DNA from: Morganella morganii
Lineage (GTDB): Bacteria; Pseudomonadota; Gammaproteobacteria; Enterobacterales; Enterobacteriaceae
Direction: 5' to 3'
DNA: 64,000 nucleotides
Assembly: GCF_019402645.1 (NCBI RefSeq)
Contig: NZ_VKKS01000001.1
Coordinates: forward strand, 2,944,669-3,008,668
Below the pieces are notes generated by a model that was not told the origin of the DNA, made no database searches, and worked only from the letters and a program-made list of their open reading frames with translations. Below are positions 17,017 to 27,869 of the stretch, in pieces. Each line of letters starts with the position of its first letter. Within the stretch, counting starts at the first letter, position 1. Both the position numbers and the translations under genes were made by a program.

Positions 17017-17982
17017 TCAGCGCCACAGGAACGGTTTCTGCAATGTGATGCCGAGGATCTCTTCCCGGGCGATTTGCCAGAAATAACGGACAGCTTCTTT
17101 GGTTTTCGGGCTGTCGATTCCCAGCACTTTGAAGACCAGACCACACTCGTTCGGCAACTGCGTTGCCCCGAATGCAACCTCTTCATCCGTGTCATAACGG
17201 GCTTCCAGGCGCACCAGGATACGGGCATGATGCTCTTTCGGTGTCAGTAAAATCACATTACCGAAGACATCAAATCCCCCCATCACGCCGACCACATTCA
17301 GTGCTTCTTTTTTTGGTTCCAGAATGTATTTCTCAACAAATAATTCTTTTCCCTCACTGTTTTCCGCCCGGATTTTTGATGAAAAAATATCAAACCCGAA
17401 CTGTTCGTCCGGATGGTGATATTTCCGCCCCGACATCAGGATCTCGGAATAAATCAGTGTTGCCGTCGGATCAATCGTTATCTGTGTATCCGTTAAAAAA
17501 CGGGCATTACGGTGCGGGATAATCGGATCCGGCATAAACTCCAGATAACCGCCCGCTTCCACCACCACATTCTGGTACTGTGTGGCGTAGTTCGCCTCCA
17601 TCATATGGATTTTGGTGGCGGACTGTGTGGTGACATGGGCGCACGCCCCTGCTTCCACAATCAGATCCAGCGCCTGGCGGTCGCCCTGTAACAGGCAACC
17701 GGAGGTTGAAATCATGGTGACACACGGCATCTGCGGCATCAGTTCATCCCAGTACAGCGCGCGCTGTACCAGAGAGGGTACCCGGCGCTCCATTTCCACC
17801 ATTTCACTGCGGTATTCCCGTTTGGCAAACCGCAGTTTCAGATAGCCACTTTTCCCGATGGCACCACTTTGCATCTGCTTTGGCTCATCCTGGTAAGGCG
17901 CCATTTCCGGCGCCTTTTCCCCTAAGAGATGAGCCCGGAGGCGCGTGGGCGTCCCCGCGATCTCAGCCCTCAGTTGTGTCAT
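17017..17982 (-). CDS. ureD: Urease accessory protein UreD
   Basis: 321 residues. UreD binds apo-urease and, with UreF and UreG, guides nickel and CO2 into the active site. The UreD pattern is clear ([49 protein letters not shown] stretch, IPHRNARF). The start ATG overlaps the ureG stop by 4 bp. It is the last gene of the ureABCEFGD set. Confidence 0.95.
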   Translation of the reverse strand: MTQLRAEIAGTPTRLRAHLLGEKAPEMAPYQDEPKQMQSGAIGKSGYLKLRFAKREYRSEMVEMERRVPSLVQRALYWDELMPQMPCVTMISTSGCLLQGDRQALDLIVEAGACAHVTTQSATKIHMMEANYATQYQNVVVEAGGYLEFMPDPIIPHRNARFLTDTQITIDPTATLIYSEILMSGRKYHHPDEQFGFDIFSSKIRAENSEGKELFVEKYILEPKKEALNVVGVMGGFDVFGNVILLTPKEHHARILVRLEARYDTDEEVAFGATQLPNECGLVFKVLGIDSPKTKEAVRYFWQIAREEILGITLQKPFLWR

Positions 17983-18614
17983 ACTTTTGCTCCCGCCTGA
18001 TGAGTGAACAGGAATTTATCCATGATCATATCCACCAGCTCAACCACGCCTTCGCCGGTTTTGCAGTTGGTCATGACATACGGACGGTTGCCGCGCACCA
18101 CTTTGGTGTCACTTTCCATGACTTCCAGGCTGGCGCCGACATACGGTGCGAGATCGATTTTGTTGATCACCAGGATATCCGCCTGCACCAGGCCCGGACC
18201 GTTTTTACGCGGGATTTTCTCCCCTTCCGCCACATCGATAACATAGATATAGAAGTCAGCAAGTGCCGGACTGAAGGTCAGTGTCAGGTTGTCGCCGCCG
18301 CTTTCGATCATAATGACGTCACTGTCCGGGAAGCGCTCTTCCATATCTTCCACCGCCGCAATGTTCATACTCGGGTCTTCACGTACCGCGGTGTGCGGGC
18401 AGGCACCGGTTTCAACGCCGAGAATTTTCTCTTCGTCGAGGATACCTTTCAGGGTGCGTTTGACCTGCTTCGCATCTTCGGTGGTTACGATGTCGTTGGT
18501 GATGATTAGCGGCTTGATTCCGCGTTCAATCAGGATCGGGGTGATCACCTCAATAATCGCCGTTTTACCTGAGCCAACAGGGCCGCCGATACCGATCCGT
18601 GTCATTTTTTTCAT
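17979..18614 (-). CDS. ureG: Urease accessory GTPase UreG
   Basis: A SIMIBI-class GTPase that delivers nickel to urease. It starts [20 protein letters not shown] with the P-loop GGPVGSGKT, an ESGGDNL motif, the Ni-binding C-P-H motif (GACPHTA) and the NKID specificity motif. It is 211 residues from the ATG at 18614, which has GGGAG upstream; an in-frame TTG lies one codon earlier. Confidence 0.96.
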   Translation of the reverse strand: MKKMTRIGIGGPVGSGKTAIIEVITPILIERGIKPLIITNDIVTTEDAKQVKRTLKGILDEEKILGVETGACPHTAVREDPSMNIAAVEDMEERFPDSDVIMIESGGDNLTLTFSPALADFYIYVIDVAEGEKIPRKNGPGLVQADILVINKIDLAPYVGASLEVMESDTKVVRGNRPYVMTNCKTGEGVVELVDMIMDKFLFTHQAGAKV

Positions 18615-18646
18615 CAATATACTCCCGGAAATAAGTCAGCCGCCTG

Positions 18647-19333
18647 TCAGTTCATAAACAGGCGGACAAAAGATTTGGTATGAACTGCCGCAAGGACGTC
18701 GATCACCGGCACATAGGAAGACATTTGTTCAATGTCACCACAGGCTGCAATATCGCAGAAGGTTTCAATGTCGTTGTTCAGCTCAAATAAAATGTGCTGC
18801 GTTTCAAAGTGCGTGATCCGCATCAGGCGCATGGCGGCGCTGAGGATCGTCATTGCGATCCCGTACTGATGCATGACCACCACTTCGCGCTCGCCGATGC
18901 CCTGTACCGCCATCACAATAGCCTGAGTGACAGGTTGCGTGCCCGGGGTGTCCCCGCTTTTAATCTGTGCCAGCCACCGGGCCACGAGCGGGTCGTCAAA
19001 AATATGGACGGAAATCTCCGCCAGTTTTTTCCCCATCCGCGTCGCCATCAGGCGGGCTTCTTCATTCAGTTTGCGGTTATTCACCGCCCGGTCCACCCGC
19101 AGGATGGCATCATTGTCCCCCGCCAGCACCGCGCGGTGTGCCGCGACAACGGCAATACCGTCACCGCTGGCCGCCTGTTTCAGCGCCGTGCGGACAAAGC
19201 CTTTCAGAGTTTCGGCATCATGTACCACGCCCGTCTGAATCGCCGATTCCACGCCGTTCGAGAAAGTAAAGGCGCCGACGGGAAGTGCCGAATCACCAAA
19301 CTGCATGATCCGGATAAGATCAGCCGCTTTCAT
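18647..19333 (-). CDS. ureF: Urease accessory protein UreF
   Basis: An all-helical chaperone of 228 residues that acts with UreD and UreG as the GTPase-gating factor for urease activation. It has the UreF pattern: [20 protein letters not shown], then SNGVESAI near the start. The ATG at 19333 is preceded by GGGAGAACGTGTG. The C-terminal ...SFVRLFMN resembles the conserved UreF ending. It lies 24 bp after ureE. Confidence 0.95.
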   Translation of the reverse strand: MKAADLIRIMQFGDSALPVGAFTFSNGVESAIQTGVVHDAETLKGFVRTALKQAASGDGIAVVAAHRAVLAGDNDAILRVDRAVNNRKLNEEARLMATRMGKKLAEISVHIFDDPLVARWLAQIKSGDTPGTQPVTQAIVMAVQGIGEREVVVMHQYGIAMTILSAAMRLMRITHFETQHILFELNNDIETFCDIAACGDIEQMSSYVPVIDVLAAVHTKSFVRLFMN

Positions 19334-19357
19334 CACACGTTCTCCCGTTCCGGTCTG

Positions 19358-20005
19358 TCAGTGTTTGTGGTCATGGTCGTGATCGTGGTGATGATCATGA
19401 CCGTGGTCGTGACTGTGGTCATGATCATGGCTGTGCCCGTGATTATGAGCCACATGCACGTGAGTATCTGTTTCTTCCGCGCCGCCGAACAGCAGACGGG
19501 ATTCTGAGTTGGTCAGGATTGGCAGAATGGTTTCGCCTTTGACGAAAGCAAACGTATCATTGCCGAAACCGTGGGTGCGCATCACGGATTCCATCACTTT
19601 TTCACTGACGGTCAGCGGGACATACACCTTGTTTTCTTTGATAACGGCTTTCCAGTGCTGGTTACCGAGCGCATGACCCAGTTCAAAACTGATGCGGATC
19701 TGCTCTTCCGGCGTGCTGCCCTGAAGACGTTTAAGATCAACAACCATGACATCACGCAGATCGATCCGGACGACAACCATGGTATTGGTGGTGTCATCGG
19801 TATGGATCACATCTCCGTCAGACAACAGCACGTTGCGATCCAGCGCGATCCCGATATCCAGCCCGTTTTGGGTGTGTTTACGGCAGCGGCTTTTCTGGGC
19901 TTCCCGCTGATCGAGGGTCAGCATATCCACCGTCATGTCGTTCGCTTTATCAGCCCACGCCTGATCTTTTCTGACGTTGCCGAGAATGTGCTCAATGAGG
20001 ATCAT
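19358..20005 (-). CDS. ureE: Urease nickel metallochaperone UreE with long His/Asp tail
   Basis: UreE binds nickel and passes it to UreG. The 215-residue protein has a peptide-binding N-terminal domain, a metal domain ([15 protein letters not shown]) and a C-terminal tail of about 35 residues that is almost all His and Asp (repeats of HDH/HSHDHDH). The tail gives high nickel-storage capacity. The matching DNA (about 19360-19465) is a low-complexity CAT/GATC repeat. Confidence 0.96.
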   Translation of the reverse strand: MILIEHILGNVRKDQAWADKANDMTVDMLTLDQREAQKSRCRKHTQNGLDIGIALDRNVLLSDGDVIHTDDTTNTMVVVRIDLRDVMVVDLKRLQGSTPEEQIRISFELGHALGNQHWKAVIKENKVYVPLTVSEKVMESVMRTHGFGNDTFAFVKGETILPILTNSESRLLFGGAEETDTHVHVAHNHGHSHDHDHSHDHGHDHHHDHDHDHKH

Positions 20006-20074
20006 GGAATTACCTTTTTGTTATGCCCGGCGGGCTGACAGCGCCCGCCGGGGAAGTCAGTTAACCAAAAGCGT

Positions 20075-21793
20075 TTAGCCGAAGAAATAACGCTGGTTCA
20101 TCGCTGCCACCGAGATTGGCTGGCAGGTAGCGTGTTCCCCGTTGACTTTCACCGCGAAGGTTTCCGGATCCACTTCGATATCCGGGGTTTCGCCGTTACG
20201 GATCAGGTCGCGTTTGGTGGTGGTACGCATGCCCTGAACCGCGACAACTTCGCGCTCCAGACCGGCTTTCTCTTTCACTCCATCTTCCAGTGCAGCCTGA
20301 GAAACGAAGGTCACACAGGTATCCTGGAGGGTTTTACCCATCGCACCAAACATCGGACGATAGAAGACCGGCTGTGGTGTCGGCAGGGAAGCGTTAGGAT
20401 CACCCATCGCTGCCCAGTTGATCATGCCGCCTTTGATAACCAGTTTTGGTTTCGCACCGAAGAAACGCGGATCCCACAGTACCAGGTCCGCCATTTTGCC
20501 GACTTCGATTGAGCCGAGCACATGGCTGATACCCTGAGCAATTGCCGGGTTGATAGTGATTTTTGCCACGTAACGCAGAACACGGAAGTTATCGTTACCC
20601 GCCGCATCTTCAGGCAGTTTACCGCGCGCTGCTTTCATGGCGTTAGCGGTCTGAATCACACGCAGCCAGTTCTCACCGACACGCCCCATTGCCTGGGAAT
20701 CACTGGAGAACATGGAGATGGCACCCATATCATGCAGTACGTTTTCTGCCGCAATAGTTTCCGGACGTACACGGCTTTCCGCAAAGGAAACGTCAGCCGG
20801 GACATTCGGGTTCAGGTTGTGACACACCATGATCATGTCAAACAGTTCTGCCTGACTGTTGATACCGTATGGCAGTGTCGGGTTAGTGGAGCTCGGCAGC
20901 ACGTTCGGCTGGCTGACCACCTTGATGATATCCGGCGCGTGGCCGCCACCCGCACCTTCGGTGTGGTAAGTGTGGATAGTCCGGCCTTCAAAGGCTTCGA
21001 TGGTATCTTCCACATAACCGCCTTCGTTCAGACTGTCTGTGTGTACCGCAACCTGAATATCATAATCGTCTGCCACACGCAGTGAATGACGGATAGCATT
21101 GGAGGTTGCACCCCAGTCTTCGTGTACTTTCAGACCGGCAACACCGGCAATAATCTGTTCAACCAGCGGATCACGGGCAAAGGAGTTACCTTTACCGAGC
21201 ATCCCGACGTTGACCGGTAAACCTTCCAGTGCACGCAGCATGGCGCGGATATTCCACGGACCCGCGGTGACGGTTGTCCCGTTGGTGCCGTCTGTCGGCC
21301 CGATACCACCGCCGAAGAAAGTGGTGACACCGTTAGACAGCGCTGCATAGGCCTGCTGTGGTGAAATCAGGTGAATATGGGTATCAATACCTGCTGCGGT
21401 CAGGATCAGATGTTCACCGGAGATAGCATCGGTTGATACACCGGCAACCATCCCCGGAGTGATACCGTCCTGAAGATTCGGGTTTCCGCTCTTACCGATA
21501 CCGACGATTTTGCCGTCCTTCACACCCACGTCCGCTTTGATGACACCCAATTTGGCATCCAGGATAGTAACGTTGGTGATAACCAGGTCGAGCACACCAT
21601 TGTCACTGGTCAGTGTGTTATTCGCCCCCATCCCGTCACGGAGGGATTTCCCGCCGCCGTAAACAGATTCTTCGCCGTAGCCGCGTAAATCTTTTTCAAT
21701 TTCAATATAGAGGTCGGTATCACCGAGACGGATTTTGTCCCCGGTGGTCGGCCCGAACAGGCCGCAATATTCTTGTCTGGAAATCTGTGGCAT
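20075..21793 (-). CDS. ureC: Urease subunit alpha UreC
   Basis: The catalytic subunit hydrolyses urea to ammonia and carbamate at a di-nickel site. The start is the ATG of [14 protein letters not shown], with GAGGA six bases upstream, giving 572 residues. Nickel ligands and active-site motifs are visible: [11 protein letters not shown], the carbamylated Lys in [24 protein letters not shown], and the flap Cys in MVCHNLN. It follows ureB and ureA and precedes ureE. Confidence 0.98.
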   Translation of the reverse strand: MPQISRQEYCGLFGPTTGDKIRLGDTDLYIEIEKDLRGYGEESVYGGGKSLRDGMGANNTLTSDNGVLDLVITNVTILDAKLGVIKADVGVKDGKIVGIGKSGNPNLQDGITPGMVAGVSTDAISGEHLILTAAGIDTHIHLISPQQAYAALSNGVTTFFGGGIGPTDGTNGTTVTAGPWNIRAMLRALEGLPVNVGMLGKGNSFARDPLVEQIIAGVAGLKVHEDWGATSNAIRHSLRVADDYDIQVAVHTDSLNEGGYVEDTIEAFEGRTIHTYHTEGAGGGHAPDIIKVVSQPNVLPSSTNPTLPYGINSQAELFDMIMVCHNLNPNVPADVSFAESRVRPETIAAENVLHDMGAISMFSSDSQAMGRVGENWLRVIQTANAMKAARGKLPEDAAGNDNFRVLRYVAKITINPAIAQGISHVLGSIEVGKMADLVLWDPRFFGAKPKLVIKGGMINWAAMGDPNASLPTPQPVFYRPMFGAMGKTLQDTCVTFVSQAALEDGVKEKAGLEREVVAVQGMRTTTKRDLIRNGETPDIEVDPETFAVKVNGEHATCQPISVAAMNQRYFFG

Positions 21794-21860
21794 AACGTGT
21801 TCCTCATTTCGTTCAGGATGCCTGTGCATCACTGCCGGAAAATCGTGTCAGGGCGGAGAA

Positions 21861-22283
21861 TTACTTCTTCGCTTCTTCTTTATGGCTGAAACCGCGGGCA
21901 ATTGCCTCGTTCAGGGCAATCGCTTTTGCCGGACGTTCGCTGGTGGCCACATTATTACCGGCCCAGCCGTCCACCAGGTTGTTAAACCCGTACACTGTCT
22001 GTTTGCCGCCGTAAGGAATAAGAGAAACTTCAGTTTCATCACCCGGCTCAAAACGGATTGCGGTGGTGGATGAAATATTCAGTCGTTTACCGTAAGCCGC
22101 TTCGCGATCAAATTCCAGGGCATGGTTCACTTCAAAAAAGTGAAAATGCGAACCGACCTGAATCGGACGATCCCCGGTATTGCGGACTTTAATTTTGGTT
22201 TCCGGCTTACCGGTATTAAATTCAATCGGGGTATCCGCAAAAATGACTCCGCCTAACGGCGTAGGTTGTTTTGTATTACTCAT
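21861..22283 (-). CDS. ureB: Urease subunit beta UreB
   Basis: 140 residues from the ATG of [13 protein letters not shown], preceded by AGGTGAGG. The conserved beta-subunit pattern is present: [21 protein letters not shown] and a later FEPGDE. It forms the urease trimer with UreA and UreC. A short upstream extension (MRFLI) is in frame but has no ribosome site. Confidence 0.97.
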   Translation of the reverse strand: MSNTKQPTPLGGVIFADTPIEFNTGKPETKIKVRNTGDRPIQVGSHFHFFEVNHALEFDREAAYGKRLNISSTTAIRFEPGDETEVSLIPYGGKQTVYGFNNLVDGWAGNNVATSERPAKAIALNEAIARGFSHKEEAKK

Positions 22284-22313
22284 AATCAGAAACCTCACCT
22301 TTTTGCTGTACGT

Positions 22314-22616
22314 TTATTTGATTGGGTTATGAACTGTCACCAGACGGCTGCCGTCCGTGAAAATCGCCTCAACCTGCACATTCGGAATTAAATCATCCAC
22401 CCCTTCCATCACGTCGGCTTTGGTCAGCACGGTGGCAGCTTCTTTCATCACGTCTTCCACTGTTTTGCCGTCGCGGGCGCCTTCCAGTGCTGTCACAGTG
22501 ATAATCGCGACCGCTTCCGGGTAATTCAGTTTTACCCCCCTGTCACGGCGTCGCTGCGCGACATCCGCCAGGGTATATATCATCAGCTTTTCAACTTCTC
22601 TCGGGGTTAATTGCAT
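22314..22616 (-). CDS. ureA: Urease subunit gamma UreA
   Basis: 100 residues from the ATG of [15 protein letters not shown], with GGAGG five bases upstream. It contains the typical [20 protein letters not shown] and ends [21 protein letters not shown]. It is the first urease gene. No ureR-type regulator is adjacent. Confidence 0.97.
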   Translation of the reverse strand: MQLTPREVEKLMIYTLADVAQRRRDRGVKLNYPEAVAIITVTALEGARDGKTVEDVMKEAATVLTKADVMEGVDDLIPNVQVEAIFTDGSRLVTVHNPIK

Positions 22617-23044
22617 AACGCCTCCACAATTGAATGAAAACAGAGTCATCAGACAGCAATCCGGGAATTTACGGTTTCCGGATCACCGTGATTTCAGTTT
22701 TTATTTCAGTGACGCATCGCTGAATGCAGGCACAATCCGCCACTGACCGCCGGACATGCGCAGTCGCACACCCGGAAATACTAAAGTGTGAAAAATATAA
22801 GCTGTTAATCAGCCGTAAAAAAATAAACCACTCACCGCTGTTCTCCTGATAAGAAAACGATGTTCAGATCCCTTTCAGACTATGCGGTGTATCCGTTACC
22901 GCATATAAATGAATTACTATCAGCCACTGTGTAAATATAAAATAAATAACTATGCTTATTTCCGGTTAATAAATAAAAAATACTCAGATAAAGACTAAAT
23001 AAAACGGATTATCACCTGAACTCAACCGTCACTTTTATTACTCC
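22617..23044. other. Urease upstream region
   Basis: 428 bp between ureA and the nickel-type ABC ATPase gene, both leftward. I see no gene. The urease promoter must lie here or further upstream. The stretch 22870-23020 is very AT-rich (runs of TAAATAAAT), but I could not fix a convincing -35/-10 pair or a NikR palindrome by eye. Confidence 0.4.
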
Positions 23045-23833
23045 TCACCCGGGTATATTTCTGCCCGTCAGAAAACGGTGTTCCGGCAGCGCATCCCACA
23101 GTGACTGTAACCACCGACTGCCTTCCCCGTTCAGCAATGCCTGCGATGTCAGTGTTTCCTGTAAAACCCCGTGGCGCAGCACCGCTATCCGGTCAGCAAA
23201 CCGGGCTGCCATCGCCAGATCATGCGTGACCCATAACACGCCGCGCCCGTCCGCACACAGCACTTTCAGGTGCGTGAGTAACTGCCCTGCATGTTCGTCA
23301 TCCAGCCAGGACGTAATTTCATCCGCCAGGATATACTGCGCCCCGGTCAGGGTCGCACCACAGGTCAGCACCCGTTTTGCCATCCCGCCGGACAGCCGGT
23401 TCGGAAAAGCGTCCGTCAGCTCCGGCCGGAGGTTATAACGTTGCAGTTGCCGCGCCACGTCGTGCATTTTCACATGCATGCCGCTGAGTGTGGCGGCGCG
23501 TTCCAGTTGCGGGCCAACCCGCACCAGCGGATTGAGCGCACTCACCCCCTGCGGCACATAACACAGGGTATTGCCGCGGTGCAGTTGCTTGCTCTCTTCC
23601 GTCAGAGTTTCCCCCGCGAGCGAGATAGCCCCCCGGCAGCGCATATTGTCCGGCAACAGACCCAGCGCACTCTGCAGCAACAGGCTTTTGCCTTCCCCGC
23701 TGCTGCCGACCAGCGCCACCAGCTCACCGGGCTGAACCACCAGGGAAATATCCGTCAGCAGCGGCTGCCAGCGTTTTTTCCGCAGCCAGCTGAACTGTGC
23801 GACATCAATGGCAAGCCGGTCAAATTTCAGCAT
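23045..23833 (-). CDS. Nickel/peptide-type ABC importer, NikD-like ATPase
   Basis: 262 residues with Walker A GSSGEGKS, signature LSGGMAKR, Walker B YILADEITSWLD and the H-loop WVTHD. It belongs to the oligopeptide/nickel importer ATPases (NikD/YntD type). The start overlaps the preceding permease stop by one base (TAATG). It is the only ATPase in this operon, although importers of this class normally need two. The urease neighbourhood points to nickel as substrate. Confidence 0.85.
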   Translation of the reverse strand: MLKFDRLAIDVAQFSWLRKKRWQPLLTDISLVVQPGELVALVGSSGEGKSLLLQSALGLLPDNMRCRGAISLAGETLTEESKQLHRGNTLCYVPQGVSALNPLVRVGPQLERAATLSGMHVKMHDVARQLQRYNLRPELTDAFPNRLSGGMAKRVLTCGATLTGAQYILADEITSWLDDEHAGQLLTHLKVLCADGRGVLWVTHDLAMAARFADRIAVLRHGVLQETLTSQALLNGEGSRWLQSLWDALPEHRFLTGRNIPG

Positions 23834-24639
23834 TATGCGATCCTCAGCCAGAGCTGTTGTAAGGCTTTCGCAAACTGATCAAACAGCAACACCAGTCCGA
23901 CCAGCACCAGTCCCGGGAAAAATGCCAGCCACCAGGCGCCGGTGCTGAGATAACGCAGCGCATCTGACAACAGGATCCCCAGTGATGCCTCATGCGGCGC
24001 AAGCCCAAAGCCCAGAAAACTGAGCGCCGCACTGTGCAGTACCGAATGCGGGAACATCAGCAGTGTACCGACAATCCACTGCGGTAATAACATTGGCAGA
24101 TAATGATGACGCCAGCAATACAGCCGTGAATTTCCCATCCGGTGGGCCAGCATCACATAATCCGTTTCCCGTACCCGCAAAATTTCCGAGCGCAGGATCA
24201 GCGTCAGTTTCGGCCAGTGTGTCAGCGCTATCGCCCAGATCACACCGGATTTTCCGCCGCCCAGCGTGAAACAGATTAAAATCAGCAGCAGCAGGTGCGG
24301 CAGCGCCAGCAGCGTATCAATCACCCCGCGCACCAGATAATCTGTTCCTTTGTTAATCGTTGATAACCCGGCCATGGTCAGCGCCACCAGTCCGCTGGTC
24401 AGGGCGGAAATCAGTCCGATTTGCAGACTGGTTGCCATGCCCTGAAAGGTGCGATCCCACAGGTCGCGCCCCAGGCTGTCAGTACCGAACCAGTGCGCGG
24501 CAGACGGTGCCTGCCGCCGCGCCAGGAAATTCATATCAATATCAGTGTGTGTGATCCAGATGGCATACACGCCCAGCAGGATCAGCATCAGTAATGTGCC
24601 CGTCAGTTTTAACAGTGCGCGGTTCGGGTTATATGTCAT
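23833..24639 (-). CDS. Nickel/peptide-type ABC importer permease 2 (NikC/YntC-like)
   Basis: 268 residues with about six membrane helices. It has the DppC/NikC-type features: HWFGTDSLGRDLWDR near the N-terminus, then the cytoplasmic loop containing ALTHWPKLTLILRSEILRV. It overlaps the upstream permease by 4 bp (ATGA) and the ATPase by one base, so it belongs to one transcript. Confidence 0.87.
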   Translation of the reverse strand: MTYNPNRALLKLTGTLLMLILLGVYAIWITHTDIDMNFLARRQAPSAAHWFGTDSLGRDLWDRTFQGMATSLQIGLISALTSGLVALTMAGLSTINKGTDYLVRGVIDTLLALPHLLLLILICFTLGGGKSGVIWAIALTHWPKLTLILRSEILRVRETDYVMLAHRMGNSRLYCWRHHYLPMLLPQWIVGTLLMFPHSVLHSAALSFLGFGLAPHEASLGILLSDALRYLSTGAWWLAFFPGLVLVGLVLLFDQFAKALQQLWLRIA

Positions 24640-25604
24640 GACTCGCGGATCACTCCCTGATTCACACGACGCAGTAAAATATCCGCCGTGCTGTTACCGA
24701 TAAAAATCAGGATCGCGCAAAACATCACAATACCCATCAGCAGCGGAATATCCCCCCGCAGCCCCGCGTCTATCGTCGCCTGTCCCAGCCCGGGATAGGC
24801 AAACACTTTCTCCGCCAGCAATGAACCGCTCAGCAGTTCCCCCACAGAAGCAAACTGTAAACAGAGTGCCGGCGTGATGGCGTGACGCAGCACATGAAAT
24901 TTAATCAGCGGCCAGCCTTTATCCCCCTGCGCTTTGGCATAACGGATAAATTCTGTTCCCATCACTTCCGCCACTTTTGCCCGTGTATGCAGGGCAATAT
25001 TACCGACGCCGAGTAATCCCAGTGCCAGCACCGGCAGGATCAGGTGATGAATTTTCTGCCCGAATGTTGCCGTGTCCGCATCCTCACCCATCGGCCAGGC
25101 ACAGCAGACCGGCGCCCAGTTCAGGGAAACCGCAAACAGTGACAGCAGCAGCAGCCCTATCCAGAATGTCGGTATCGAGGCCAGCAGATACGACAGCGCC
25201 GATATTATTTTATCCGGCCAGCGGTTCAGATAGCGCCCGGCCACCAGCCCCAGCAGCAGCCCGGCAATTCCCGAGAACAGCCAGGCGCTGATAAGCAGCG
25301 CCAGTGACGGCCCGAGCCGTGCCGAAATCACCTCTGAAACCGGCGCGTTATACAGCATGGAGTAGCCGAGATCGCCGCGCAGCATCTGCGAGAACCAGAT
25401 CCAGAACCGCTGCCACAGCGGCTGATCCAGTCCCCAGCGGGCGGCGATCGCCGGATACTGCTCCGGCGGCACATGCAGCAGATCATTTCCGATATAGGCT
25501 CTGATCGGGTCAACCGGCGAATAACTGAGGAGGATAAAAACCCCCGCCGCTGTGACCGTCAGCAGACAAACGAACCGCACGAAAAGGAACAGGGCACTGC
25601 GCAT
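24636..25604 (-). CDS. Nickel/peptide-type ABC importer permease 1 (NikB/YntB-like)
   Basis: 322 residues, a DppB/NikB-type permease with six helices. It has the N-terminal pattern SPVDPIRAYIGNDL, GLDQPLWQRFWIWFSQMLRG and DLGYSM, and the EAA-like loop FIRYAKAQGDKGWPLIKFHV. Its start overlaps the binding-protein stop (TAATG), which suggests translational coupling. Confidence 0.88.
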   Translation of the reverse strand: MRSALFLFVRFVCLLTVTAAGVFILLSYSPVDPIRAYIGNDLLHVPPEQYPAIAARWGLDQPLWQRFWIWFSQMLRGDLGYSMLYNAPVSEVISARLGPSLALLISAWLFSGIAGLLLGLVAGRYLNRWPDKIISALSYLLASIPTFWIGLLLLSLFAVSLNWAPVCCAWPMGEDADTATFGQKIHHLILPVLALGLLGVGNIALHTRAKVAEVMGTEFIRYAKAQGDKGWPLIKFHVLRHAITPALCLQFASVGELLSGSLLAEKVFAYPGLGQATIDAGLRGDIPLLMGIVMFCAILIFIGNSTADILLRRVNQGVIRES

Positions 25605-27199
25605 TATTTACAGGTCCAGGCCCAGTCATCCACGCTGTTGAGCAATGACCATGATCCGTGGATTTCCGGTGCGCCCCTGCCCAAATCCACACAATCATTC
25701 ACCACGTAAGTATGCTGCACATTCAGCAGCCACGCCCAGGCAGCATCCCCTTTAATCCCGGTGCCGGTTTTACCGTTCCAGTCCACCTGCTGCCAGACAG
25801 GAATTGCCGCTTCCTGATCCGGCGCACTCATCGCCTTCTCAAGAATGGCATCCACCTGCGGATTTTTGTAATAACCCGGATTGTAGAATTCCACGCCTGC
25901 CGCTTTGCTGCTGTAGTGATGGACTAACTCCATCGGATCCAGACTGCCCCAGCCGAACAGGGTCGGGTTTGCGTGCATATGACGTTCGACGGTTTCCCAG
26001 CTGCCGGACTGTAAATCCAGCTCAATGCCGATAGGTTTCAGGAATGCGCGGACAGCCTGTGCCAGGTCACGGCGGGTGGTATCCCCGCTGGTGTACCACA
26101 GCGTCAGTTTAGCGACTTTGCCGTCTTTCTCACGCAGACCGTCTTTATTAAGTTTCCAGCCTGCCTCTTCCAGAATCTGTTTTGCTTTTTCCGCATCACC
26201 ATCTTTAAAGGCTGCTTCCGGATTGTTCCAGGGCAGGCCGTGAACACCGGTAAAGGCCGGTACGGCGTACCCTTCCATCACCTGCTCAGCCAGTAATTTC
26301 CGGTCAATGGCGTAGTTAATGGCTTTACGGATGGCCACATCAGAAGTGATATCGTTACCGATCGGATTACCCTGTGCATCCTTTTCACCGGCTTCAGGGA
26401 TAGGGAAAACAATCCCGCGGTTTTCCACACTGGCGCGTTCCGTCAGTTTCATCCCTTTGACATCACCGGCAGTTGCGGCGATCACCGGCGGAATGCGGAC
26501 AACCTCAAGCTGGCGGCTCTGTGCGGCAGCAAAAGCGGCATCCTCATCCAGGAACACAAACACCAGTTTGTTAAAATCGTTTTTCGGACCGGCGTAGTAC
26601 GGGTTAGTCTCAACAATCAGCTGCTGACCGGGCTGGAAGGCCACCAGGCGGTACGGCCCCGCACCCACCGGTTTTTGGGCATACTCTCTGGCATCATATT
26701 TATCTGCGGAAACAATTCCGAGGGAACCGAGCACGTTGATAAAGGTACTCTGTGGTTCGGATAGAGTGATTTTCACTGTCAGCGGATCAATTTCCTCCGC
26801 TTTGGCAAAGTTACCCATGTCGATTTTACCGCCGGCGGCGGCGGCATTGTTATAGGTGAACGCCACATCTTTGGCGGTCAGCGGGGAGCCGTCAGAGAAT
26901 TTCAGATCTTTTTTCAGCTTCAGCGTCCACTCTTTGCCGTCGGCATTGTGGTCGTAGCTGTCCAGCATATAGCTGTGCCAGGAAAGATCGGCCTTTTGTT
27001 TGAGCAGCGGGCTGTGCAGTAACAAATAACTGCCGTGGCTCCAGCCGAGCATCGGGTCAAACCCTTCTGTCGGTTCTGCGCCGATGGCCAGCCGCAATGT
27101 ATGACCAGTATTTTCTGCCGCAGCCAGCGCTGAAGCACTAATTGCTGTACCTAATAGCATAGAAACGAGTGTTCTTGCAAAAACCGACCTTTTAATCAT
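25604..27199 (-). CDS. Periplasmic binding protein of nickel/peptide-type ABC importer (YntA/NikA-like)
   Basis: 531 residues with a Sec signal peptide (MIKRSVFARTLVSMLL..., cleavage after ALAA). The family 5 solute-binding fold is seen in TLRLAIGAEPTEGFDPM, the signature KEWTLKLKKDLKFSDGSPLT and AIDRKLLAEQVM. It lies first in a four-gene operon directly upstream of the urease cluster, as in Yersinia ynt and other urease-linked nickel importers, so nickel import is likely. Peptide uptake cannot be excluded. Confidence 0.85.
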   Translation of the reverse strand: MIKRSVFARTLVSMLLGTAISASALAAAENTGHTLRLAIGAEPTEGFDPMLGWSHGSYLLLHSPLLKQKADLSWHSYMLDSYDHNADGKEWTLKLKKDLKFSDGSPLTAKDVAFTYNNAAAAGGKIDMGNFAKAEEIDPLTVKITLSEPQSTFINVLGSLGIVSADKYDAREYAQKPVGAGPYRLVAFQPGQQLIVETNPYYAGPKNDFNKLVFVFLDEDAAFAAAQSRQLEVVRIPPVIAATAGDVKGMKLTERASVENRGIVFPIPEAGEKDAQGNPIGNDITSDVAIRKAINYAIDRKLLAEQVMEGYAVPAFTGVHGLPWNNPEAAFKDGDAEKAKQILEEAGWKLNKDGLREKDGKVAKLTLWYTSGDTTRRDLAQAVRAFLKPIGIELDLQSGSWETVERHMHANPTLFGWGSLDPMELVHHYSSKAAGVEFYNPGYYKNPQVDAILEKAMSAPDQEAAIPVWQQVDWNGKTGTGIKGDAAWAWLLNVQHTYVVNDCVDLGRGAPEIHGSWSLLNSVDDWAWTCK

Positions 27200-27869
27200 T
27201 ATTCACCCTTACCTGACCAGAATTTACAATGTTTAATTTTGAGTTAATCCGGTGTTACACAAAATCACCTGTGAAAAATTAATCTACCAAAGAAAACAGA
27301 GTTTATATAACTAAAATCACGTCCGAAAATGATGCATATTAATGAATCATGGTAAAAATCGGATTTCTCATATATTAAATTCTTTTATTAAATCCTGATT
27401 ATGAATAATAACATTATTACATATTTTTCTGATAATTCCCGCCAGAAACATATTGTAACAACTTACCCGTAAACAGACTAAAACCAATTATCTGACAAGG
27501 TATTACATCACTGAACCACAAGCTCTGCAACGCGATTACCAGTACCTCTGCCATATGTTTTTTTTCAGTGTAACACACTCTTTTTAGTTATCACTGTTGA
27601 ATTCCATCCGGCAAAAATCATTAATTAAATTAATTATTTTCTCTTCGGTAATTTTATCATGACTGGTATTAACAGAATTTTACCCATGTCTGAACCGGAG
27701 TTACTGCACTTGTTGCAATATGAGTGACTGAAACTCATTTAGATACATTAAGAAAACCCATGGGAAAACCGAAATATTAAGCAGGGAAAAGATAAACAGG
27801 GAAACAAAAACACAGGAAATACAGACAATTCCTAATTAAAAAAACACAATTTCGGGAATTGTCTGCTGG
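27200..27869. other. AT-rich intergenic region between the importer and the TonB gene
   Basis: 670 bp. It holds the promoter region of the leftward importer operon (AGGGTGAATA just before its start) and the 3' flank of the leftward TonB-like gene. I see no reading frame with coding character and no clear regulator site or terminator. Confidence 0.4.
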
